NCBI GenBank assembly: GCA_035946575.1
Contig: DASYZG010000004.1
Coordinates: forward strand, 1 to 64,000
DNA: 64,000 nt
Direction: 5' to 3'
DNA from: Gp13-AA77 sp035946575
GTDB lineage: Bacteria > Acidobacteriota > Terriglobia > UBA7540
A program made the translations under genes and the position numbers. The notes beneath the pieces are model-generated. The model worked only from the letters and a program-made list of their open reading frames with translations, did no database searches and had not been told where the DNA came from. Shown here piece after piece: positions 36,423 to 42,583 of this stretch; the first letter of the stretch is position 1; each line of letters begins with the position of its first letter.

Positions 36423-38015
36423 TCACCCCGCAGTGCTCTCGTCGCCCGGCTCAGCCGCTCTCTCCGCCCTCGATTCGTCCTCTTCGCCTTCGGCGCCGGC
36501 TCGAGCGGCGCTCTCCTCGCGCGACCGATCGGTCTCACCGGCTTCTGCAACCCTCTCGGCGGTCTCTTCCGATGCTTCCGTGCCGGCCGCCGCTTCCTCC
36601 GGCGCGGCGCCGGCCACGCTCTCAGCGCCTTCGGAACTCACCATCCCGGTCGCCGCAGCCTCACCTTCGGCTTCAACGGCCACAGCCTCCGCCCCCGGCG
36701 CCTCAGCCGCCGCCTCGCCCTGGGCAGCTTCTTCTTCCTCAGCCGCGGCCTGACCGGCCTCGAAGTAATCCGTTACGACTTTGCGGATGCGTTCCACTGT
36801 CTTCTCGCCCACGCCCGGAATCTCGGTGAGTTCGTCGGGCGTCATGCTGGCGAGTTGCTCCACCGTCTCGATCCCGTGGCTCTGCAGCCGGGCGATGGTC
36901 TTGTCACCGAGCCCCGTGAGCTCGACGATGGACGCTCCGCGGCGCGCCATCTCCGCCATCTGCGTCTCGATTTCCTGGCGCTTCTCTTCCTCGCTCTTGA
37001 TGTCGATGTGCCAGCCGAGCAGCTTCGCCGCCAGGCGCACGTTCTGGCCTTTCTTGCCGATGGCGAGCGAGAGCTGGGTGTCGTCGACGATCACTTCCAG
37101 CCGCTTCTCCTCCATGTCGACCACGGAAACGTGATTGATCTTCGCCGGGCTGAGGGCGTTGGCGGCGAATCCCAGCACATCTTCGTTGAACTCGATGATG
37201 TCGATCTTCTCGCCCTTCAGCTCGCGGATGATGGACTGCACGCGCATGCCCTTCATGCCCACGCAGGCGCCCACGCAATCGACGTCGGGGTCTTTGGAGA
37301 AAACGGCCACCTTGGTGCGCTCGCCGGCTTCACGGGCGATGGCGCGGATCACCACCGTGCCGTCATAGATCTCCGGGACTTCCATTTCAAACAGCCGCTG
37401 GACCAGCATGCCGTCGGCGCGCGATACGACCACCTGCGGCCCGCGCGCTGCCCGGTCCACCAGGGTGATCACGGCGCGCAGCCGGTCCCCTACCTGGTAG
37501 GTCTCCAGACGCGACTGCTCGCGGCGCGGCATGCGGCCCTCGGTGCGCCCGAGGTCCACGATCACGTCTGAGCCTTCGACCCGCTTGACCGTGCAGTTCA
37601 CCAGCTCCCCGACGCGCTGGTTGTACTCGGTAAAGACCGTCTCCCGCTCGGCCTCGCGTACCTTCTGAAAAATTACCTGCTTGGCGGTCTGGGCAGCGAC
37701 GCGGCCGAGCACGTCGGTGGCCTTGGGAATCCGCACCGAGCCTTCGAGTTCAGCCTGTGGATCGATCTTCCGCGCCTGCGCGAGCCCGATCTCGTGCTCG
37801 GGGTCCGCCACCTCCTCCACGATCTTCTTCACGGCGTACACTTCCACCTGGCCGGTTTCTTTGTTGAAGTGCGACTCCAGGTCCTCGACGCTCTTGTAAT
37901 ACTTGCGCGTGGCCACCAGGATGGCGTCTTCAACGGCCGAGATGATGATCTGGGTATCGATGCCCTTCTCGCGGCTAAGCTGGTCAATCGTCTGGTAAAG
38001 AAGACTCGTACCCAT
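36423..38015 (-). CDS. nusA: Transcription elongation factor NusA
   Basis: RNA-polymerase-binding factor for pausing, termination and antitermination, 530 aa. The N-terminal domain starts MGTSLLYQTIDQLSREKG with GGAAGG upstream. The S1 domain (VNCTVKRVEGSDVIVDLGRT) and two KH domains (CVGACVGMKGMRVQSIIREL; LAIGKKGQNVRLAAKLLGW) follow, then a helix-hairpin-helix segment (MTPDELTEIPGVGEKTVERI). The last 100 residues or so are an unusual Ala/Glu-rich acidic tail without recognisable fold. In E. coli an acidic C-terminal repeat region contacts the polymerase alpha subunit, but this tail is simpler in composition. Confidence 0.97.
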   Translation of the reverse strand: MGTSLLYQTIDQLSREKGIDTQIIISAVEDAILVATRKYYKSVEDLESHFNKETGQVEVYAVKKIVEEVADPEHEIGLAQARKIDPQAELEGSVRIPKATDVLGRVAAQTAKQVIFQKVREAERETVFTEYNQRVGELVNCTVKRVEGSDVIVDLGRTEGRMPRREQSRLETYQVGDRLRAVITLVDRAARGPQVVVSRADGMLVQRLFEMEVPEIYDGTVVIRAIAREAGERTKVAVFSKDPDVDCVGACVGMKGMRVQSIIRELKGEKIDIIEFNEDVLGFAANALSPAKINHVSVVDMEEKRLEVIVDDTQLSLAIGKKGQNVRLAAKLLGWHIDIKSEEEKRQEIETQMAEMARRGASIVELTGLGDKTIARLQSHGIETVEQLASMTPDELTEIPGVGEKTVERIRKVVTDYFEAGQAAAEEEEAAQGEAAAEAPGAEAVAVEAEGEAAATGMVSSEGAESVAGAAPEEAAAGTEASEETAERVAEAGETDRSREESAARAGAEGEEDESRAERAAEPGDESTAG

Positions 38016-38052
38016 GTTTCACCTTCCCATTCCCCGGGAGCGTCACCGACTG

Positions 38053-38122
38053 CCGATTGGCGATTTTCGATTGTCGATTGAACCAGCGCGCGCACCCACA
38101 ATCGTCAAGCGAAAATCGTCAA
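38053..38122. repeat. Paired heptamer tract in inverted orientation
   Basis: CCGATTG, GCGATTT, TCGATTG, TCGATTG (38053-38080) is followed after 18 bp by the inverse units CAATCGT, CAAGCGA, AAATCGT, CAATTAC. The 20-bp arms 38061-38080 and 38099-38118 match at 18 positions, so a strong hairpin can form between rimP and nusA. The rimP stop codon lies just inside it. Confidence 0.85.
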
Positions 38123-38587
38123 TTACTTCCAGCCTTCCAGGAGCAGCTTGGTCCTGGAGATGGCTGCGAGATCGAACTCGCGAGTCCCCAACTCCCCGAG
38201 ATCGAGCCGCATCCGGTCCCCCGCCAGGCCCGCGAGCCGTCCCTCGAACACTGTCTGGCCGTCCACCGGCTCGCGCAGGATCACGCGCGCCCGCCGGCCC
38301 TCGAAGTGCTGGTAATCCTTGGGCTTACGCAGCTCGCGATCGAGTCCGGGCGAAGAAACCTCCAGCGTGTAATTCGCCGGAAACGGATCCTCGACATCCA
38401 GCATGGCGCTCAGCTGCTCGCTCACGCTCTGGCAGTCGCCGTGACTGATTCCGCCGGCCTTATCGATATAGACCCGCAGGAGGGTATTGGACCGGCCGCC
38501 TTTCAGCTCAACATCGACCAGGTACAGACCCTCGGAGGCGGCCACCCGTTCCGCCATGGATCGTATCGTCTCGAGATCGACAGCCAT
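38123..38587 (-). CDS. rimP: Ribosome maturation factor RimP
   Basis: Cytoplasmic factor for 30S assembly, about 154 aa. The ATG reading MAVDLETIRSMAERVAASEG is preferred; a GTG nine codons upstream is also open, and neither has a clear ribosome-binding site. GLYLVDVELKGGRSNTLLRV and YIDKAGGISHGDCQSVSEQL then SAMLD are diagnostic, and EVSSPGLDRELRKPKDYQHF ends the N-terminal domain. A Sm-like C-terminal domain follows. It is the first gene of the nusA-infB operon, preceded by a promoter and hairpin. Confidence 0.94.
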   Translation of the reverse strand: MAVDLETIRSMAERVAASEGLYLVDVELKGGRSNTLLRVYIDKAGGISHGDCQSVSEQLSAMLDVEDPFPANYTLEVSSPGLDRELRKPKDYQHFEGRRARVILREPVDGQTVFEGRLAGLAGDRMRLDLGELGTREFDLAAISRTKLLLEGWK

Positions 38588-38666
38588 ACCGTTCGGCGAG
38601 TCGCGTCCCGACACGTGGCGCGTGACGATTCTGGATCGCGCTCCGCCCGCCCCTCAGCGATGTAAC

Positions 38667-38689
38667 AAAAAAGTGGGCTTTCGCCCACT
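38667..38689 (-). terminator. Intrinsic terminator-like hairpin in the rimP leader
   Basis: On the minus strand AGTGGGC-GAAA-GCCCACT is a perfect 7-bp stem with a GNRA-type loop, followed by a U-run (38667-38671). It lies about 80-100 bases upstream of rimP and only about 15 bases after the predicted transcription start. It could therefore act as an attenuator for the rimP-nusA-infB operon. Confidence 0.75.
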
Positions 38690-38708
38690 CGGACTCCGCG
38701 CCAAAACC

Positions 38709-38737
38709 AGTATACGCGCTGAAGGGTCAAAAAGCAA
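38709..38737 (-). promoter_or_regulatory. Sigma70-type promoter of the rimP-nusA-infB operon
   Basis: Minus-strand TTGCTT (38732-38737) and TATACT (38709-38714) are spaced exactly 17 bp. The start of transcription would be near 38702, placing the terminator-like hairpin immediately downstream. Confidence 0.65.
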
Positions 38738-39320
38738 TCGGCGGGGACAGGTTGTAAGGGTGTCCGGGCCCGGCCAGCGAAGCTCAGCGATTTCAAATGC
38801 GCTCAGGGAGATAAGTCCGATCAGCCCGGCGGCGCGTCTACCCCGTCCTGGTAGCGGCGGGTTTACCCCGCCATCGGTGACGGCGTGAAGCCGCCTCCAC
38901 CCCAAACTGGCCCATTACGGAATTCTTCTAACGATCCTCCCCGCAAACGGCCGCGTGCTCTTGTGGCCTCACCAACCCCCGGTGATTCAAACGATGAACC
39001 GCGTGTTCCGGAACGCCTTGATAAACGTAAGATCGATCATCCGGGGTAGTATACCGGCGTGGAGCGCATCTCTCGGCCATGGCGTTCGGGGAGCCCGATG
39101 TCGGCCCTCCCCACGTCGCGAGGTTGTCATGGGCACACAACCAGGCCCATTTTCCGGTTGACTCTGGCCCCGCAGTATGCGATTGTTAATATCGCAATGT
39201 CAACTAAGTCCAGCCACGCTCCCGGGGCTGGCAGACGAGTCGCTCTCGGACGCGTTCTCCAGCAGCAAACCCTCGCTTTGCCTTTCGGCCCCCAAGTGTG
39301 GGGGATGCCCTCTTTCTACG

Positions 39321-39353
39321 GACGAAGCCGGAATGTCCTTTGGAATCAATGGC
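39321..39353 (-). repeat. Inverted copy of the CATTGATTC/CATTCCGGCTT repeat
   Basis: Read on the minus strand it gives CATTGATTCCAAAGGACATT then CCGGCTTCG. It shares both halves with the copy at 184-214 and the AAAGGAC core with the copy at 133-160. Confidence 0.55.
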
Positions 39354-39363
39354 ATTTAAAAAC

Positions 39364-39616
39364 GAAGCCATTATATTACTGAGAACAGGCGAGTTACAGA
39401 CAATTTCTAAAAATCATAGCTAACATTCCTATTATCAGTTGCTTGTAAATTATTGCAGATTGCAAAGCCGTTAGGTTGCTGAAGAGAATCAGCTTATCAT
39501 CGATCAGCCACTATATTACTGAAACCATGCATGTTATCCCTAATAAACCGGCGTCAAATTGAGGTCCGCGCGATGCATTTGCCTCGTCTTTGAGCACAAA
39601 ACCGTCAGGTTGCTGA
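39364..39616 (+). repeat. Four copies of a 19-bp element (GCC-CAGGTTGCTGA family)
   Basis: Copies start at 39364 (GAAGCCATTATATTACTGA), 39464 (AAAGCCGTTAGGTTGCTGA), 39504 (TCAGCCACTATATTACTGA) and 39598 (AAAACCGTCAGGTTGCTGA). All are in the same orientation. Spacers between copies are 81, 21 and 75 bp. Three more copies lie at 56286-56397. Confidence 0.75.
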
Positions 39617-39681
39617 TTCGGAGCAGTCACTGATTCTCTTTGATCTGGAGGTCGATTACCGAGGAGTGGGAAAGCACTGGC

Positions 39682-40953
39682 TCAGCGCAGGACCCAAACC
39701 AGGGGCACAAGGCCCGCCAGCGCGAGAACGATCAGCAGCGCGAGGCTCTGCGCGCCCCCTGACCCGCGCGCAAAGAACCAGGCGTAAATCCCCTTGATCA
39801 CGTTGTTGCTCGCGGCGGCGATCAGGATGGCAGCCGACGCCACCGGAAGGCGCGTCAGCGTCCCGGCAGCCTGCGTCATGCCCATGATGAAGGGATCGAC
39901 GTCGGTCACACCCATGATGCCGGCAAGCGAGTAGACGCCGGCGCGGCCGAGGTAAACCACCGCCAGATGGGTGGCGATCAGCATGGCGATGAATAAGGCG
40001 GCGAAAAGAAACGCCGCGGTCATTTCCAGCGGATTCTGCGGCTGATACTCGCGCTTCACGTCGCCCGAAGTCTCGTCCGGCCGCCGCGACCAGAGCCATC
40101 CGGCGCCGGTGGCCGCTCCGGCCAGAACCAGGAACGGCAAGTCGAGCGCGTTCGCGAGGCCGCGGTTGAACAGGACCAGCAGAACCGCCAGCCGCAGGTA
40201 CATCACGCCGGAAGCCATGAGCGTGGCGCCGGCGAACAGGTGCGGCCGGCGCTCGTGGGCGGCCCGCTTGGCCAGAACCACCGTGGTAAGCGTGGAGGAA
40301 TAGGCGTCGCCGAGCAGCGCGGCCAGCATCACGCCCCCGTGCTCGCGCGTAACCTTCTGCAGCACGTAGCTGCCGTACGAGATGGCGCTGACCGCGACCA
40401 CCACCAGCCAGGTCTTGAACGGATTAATCCGGAAGGCGCTGTATTCCTGGTTGGGCAGAATGGGCAGAATCACGGCGCTCAGCAGCAGGAACTTGGTGAA
40501 GGTGAGGATCTCCTCGGGTGGGAAGCGCTTGGTCAGGCCTTCGAGCGCCGTCTTGAGTTCGAGCAGCAGAGCGCTGGCAACCGCCAGCGCGGTGGCGATC
40601 CAGAAGTGATCGTAGTAGATCAACGCGCCCACGATGTAGATCGCGAGGCCGGAGAGTTCCGTGGTCACGCCCGCGGTGCTGGCCGAGATCAGCTTGTGCC
40701 AGTAGGCGAGCAGCAGGAATCCCCCCACGACGATGAAGCCAATCGCGACCGGTAGAAGCTGTCCGCCCGAGAGCACCGCCATCGAGTAGGCAATCAGACC
40801 GATGATCGGAAACGTCCGCACGCCGCCGAACGTGTAGCGCTCGGCGCCCGCCTTGTGCTCTTCGCGCTCGAGTCCGACCAGAAAAGAGAGAAAGAGCACC
40901 AGCAGGATCTTGACGGCATCGGCCGGCAGCAACTGGTAGAGTCTGGATAACAT
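39682..40953 (-). CDS. MgtC/SapB-DUF4010 family membrane protein
   Basis: Polytopic inner-membrane protein of 423 aa with about twelve hydrophobic segments. The N-terminal part (LVLFLSFLVGLEREEHKAGA then RYTFGGVRTFPIIGL) matches the MgtC/SapB family, including the LGLERE-like and R-T-F motifs. The remainder is the DUF4010 region (GDAYSSTLTTVVLAKRA; GVTDVDPFIMGMTQ). MgtC-type proteins are linked to magnesium limitation or envelope functions, but no transport activity is established for DUF4010 fusions. It stands alone, with a long repeat-rich spacer after it. Confidence 0.85.
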   Translation of the reverse strand: MLSRLYQLLPADAVKILLVLFLSFLVGLEREEHKAGAERYTFGGVRTFPIIGLIAYSMAVLSGGQLLPVAIGFIVVGGFLLLAYWHKLISASTAGVTTELSGLAIYIVGALIYYDHFWIATALAVASALLLELKTALEGLTKRFPPEEILTFTKFLLLSAVILPILPNQEYSAFRINPFKTWLVVVAVSAISYGSYVLQKVTREHGGVMLAALLGDAYSSTLTTVVLAKRAAHERRPHLFAGATLMASGVMYLRLAVLLVLFNRGLANALDLPFLVLAGAATGAGWLWSRRPDETSGDVKREYQPQNPLEMTAAFLFAALFIAMLIATHLAVVYLGRAGVYSLAGIMGVTDVDPFIMGMTQAAGTLTRLPVASAAILIAAASNNVIKGIYAWFFARGSGGAQSLALLIVLALAGLVPLVWVLR

Positions 40954-41034
40954 GCGGAGCCCCGCGGACGGCGGCCCGGGGCAAGGTCAGTATTCTCGCA
41001 GGGTTGGAGGATTGTCAACTGGAAGAAGTGGGCC

Positions 41035-41106
41035 AGTACGTCAGTGGGCCGGACTGTGTCAGTAAACCAGTTTGTCAGTAAGTCAGATGAAGGTACTGAC
41101 ATACTG
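41035..41106. repeat. Short-period spacer tract with inverted end
   Basis: Units such as GTCAGTGG, GTGTCAGT, AAACCAGT, TTGTCAGT and AAGTCAGA recur at about 8 bp. TCAGTAAGTCAG (41074-41085) and CTGACATACTGA (41095-41106) are inverted with one mismatch over 12. The tract lies just beyond the 3' end of the TonB-type gene. Confidence 0.6.
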
Positions 41107-41123
41107 AAGTTACTGAACGATCT

Positions 41124-42272
41124 TCAAAGGAGCCTAAAGCTGACTTCCACCCCGACGCGCGTCGCCACGGGCACGCCGTTCCTCAGGCCCGGCTTGAACT
41201 TCCAGGTGCGCACGGCTTGGAGGGCTTTCTCGTCGAGTCCGAGGCCCACCGGCTTCACCACCTGGGCGTCGCGGACGTTACCCTGCTGGTCCACGATGAT
41301 CTCGACCACGACAACTCCGGAGTACTTCGCTTTGCGCGCTTCCTCGGAGTACTGCGGATCAGGCGTGTAGATTCCCACCGGCGCCGTGACATTGCCGCCG
41401 ACATCGTAAACGCCGCCGCCGACTCCGGCTTCGTCGCCGGGACCGAGCCCGCGTCCATTGCCAGAGCCAACGCCGCCGCCCGATCCGGTGCCGATGCCGC
41501 CGCCCGATCCGGATCCATTCGAGGCCATCTGCGCCAGCGATTTGGGATCGCCGAACTGCGAGTCCGCCATCTGGGGCATCTTGAGGTCCGGCGGACCGAT
41601 CAGCGTCGGCGTCACGGGGAGCTTCGGCTGGGGAATAATCACCTGGGCGACAGGCGGCGTGAACTGCTCCTTGGCGAATTTGGGAATGTGGCCCTGCGAA
41701 GGCGGTGTCATGCTGCGATCGCCGCCGCCGCCACCGCCGCCCGCCTTCTTGGAGTTATGCGGAATATCGGGCAGATACGGCGAGATATCCACCATGGTCA
41801 TCTGGGTGTGGGGCTTCGGAGGGTGCAGCCATCTCGCAACCAGGTAGGGTAGCACGAGCGCCGAAAGCACCACCAGGTGGACGAGTAAAGAGTTCAGCCA
41901 CGATCCTGGCTGTTGCTGGAAATCCTGCCAGATGTCGGGCACCTCCATCGATTTCGGAAGCAGGTGGAGCTTGCGTCCCGCGCGCAGCAGGTAGTAATGG
42001 GAGAGTTCGGGGAACTGCTTGAGCGTGGCCGGCAGATCCTGATACCACGCGTGCATCTCCGAGACCGGGAGCGTCGCTTCACCGCGATAATACTCGTAAG
42101 GCACAGTGACGCGCGGCTCGCGCCTCAACTGGCGAATCTGGTTCCAGAGCGATGAAAATACACTGGGGGATTCGAGCAGCAGGGCTCGATACTCGTTGTC
42201 GGGCGCCCTACGCGCCACGGCCCCCGCTTGCAGGTTCGCTGTGGTCTCGGTGTTCAGGTCTGTTGTGGGCAT
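41124..42272 (-). CDS. TonB family energy-transducing protein
   Basis: Inner-membrane protein of about 382 aa. The start is MPTTDLNTETT with GGAG upstream. A cytoplasmic N-terminal region of about 120 residues (EYRALLLESPSVFSSLWNQI) precedes one transmembrane helix (LLVHLVVLSALVLPYLVARW). A Pro/Gly-rich periplasmic spacer includes a poly-Gly run and GSGSGGGIGTGSGGGVGSG. The C-terminal TonB domain (YSEEARKAKYSGVVVVEIIV, ALQAVRTWKFKPGLRNG) contacts outer-membrane receptors. ExbB/ExbD and receptors are not adjacent. Divergent from ileS. Confidence 0.88.
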   Translation of the reverse strand: MPTTDLNTETTANLQAGAVARRAPDNEYRALLLESPSVFSSLWNQIRQLRREPRVTVPYEYYRGEATLPVSEMHAWYQDLPATLKQFPELSHYYLLRAGRKLHLLPKSMEVPDIWQDFQQQPGSWLNSLLVHLVVLSALVLPYLVARWLHPPKPHTQMTMVDISPYLPDIPHNSKKAGGGGGGGDRSMTPPSQGHIPKFAKEQFTPPVAQVIIPQPKLPVTPTLIGPPDLKMPQMADSQFGDPKSLAQMASNGSGSGGGIGTGSGGGVGSGNGRGLGPGDEAGVGGGVYDVGGNVTAPVGIYTPDPQYSEEARKAKYSGVVVVEIIVDQQGNVRDAQVVKPVGLGLDEKALQAVRTWKFKPGLRNGVPVATRVGVEVSFRLL

Positions 42273-42419
42273 CTCTCCGCTATCTCGCAGGCTTGCCGGA
42301 TCCGGGCCCCATCTCCCTCTACCGAAGATGTTATGCCGCACAGCGGAGTTGCCTGAAAAATTCGGCTTCCGCCGCCAACCGACACCTCGGGCATTCTAGC
42401 ACAATCGACGTAGACCGGC

Positions 42420-42503
42420 CCTTGGGAGCGCGGCCAGCTTGGCCGCTTTCGCCTCCTTCTGATCAAAGCGCACCGGGCGGCCAGGATGGCCGCGCTCCCA
42501 AGG
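42420..42503. repeat. Long inverted repeat upstream of ileS
   Basis: Arms 42420-42446 and 42477-42503 (CCTTGGGAGCGCGGCCAGCT then TGGCCGC, and its inverse) match at 25 of 27 positions around a 30-bp loop. Each arm is itself palindromic at GCGGCCA...TGGCCGC. It resembles hairpins at 10830-10850 and 59970-59998. Confidence 0.8.
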
Positions 42504-42553
42504 CCGCCTTAAGTCGGCATCAGGACACTGCCGGAGCCGTGTAGCCGCTACGC

Positions 42554-42559
42554 TATAAT
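42554..42559 (+). promoter_or_regulatory. Possible -10 box of ileS
   Basis: A consensus TATAAT lies 25 bases before the ileS ATG, with CGGAGGATGG as ribosome-binding site. No acceptable -35 hexamer is present at 16-18 bp, and the resulting leader would be very short. It is therefore tentative. No T-box leader is seen. Confidence 0.3.
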
Positions 42560-42583
42560 GGATGTGACGCCCTCGGAGGATGG

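Larger units (their letters stand above)
38738..39681. other. Repeat-rich intergenic region rimP/DUF4010
   Basis: About 950 bp with no supported gene. It contains a double palindrome at 38850-38902 (GTAGCGGCGGGTTTACCCCG and GGCGTGAAGCCGCC), the inverted CATTCCGGCTTCG repeat at 39321-39353, and four copies of a 19-bp repeat between 39364 and 39616. From about 39360 the composition turns AT-rich, unlike the neighbouring genes, which may reflect acquired or regulatory DNA. Confidence 0.6.

Noticed and set aside
33661..36753. Plus-strand open frame of about 1030 codons antisense to infB
   Set aside because: It has no recognisable domain, is rich in His/Arg/Asp/Gly as expected for a GC-rich antisense frame, and infB on the other strand is unmistakable.
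38738..39200. tRNA-fMet gene expected upstream of rimP by analogy with E. coli metY
   Set aside because: No cloverleaf-compatible sequence or TTCGA-type T-loop was found on the minus strand here.
38955..39382. Overlapping plus-strand frames between rimP and the DUF4010 gene
   Set aside because: They run through dispersed repeats, lack domains and show no start context.
39364..39616. CRISPR-like array of 19-bp repeats
   Set aside because: Repeats are short and variable, spacers are irregular (81, 21, 75 bp here; 34, 21 bp in the other cluster), and no cas gene is present.
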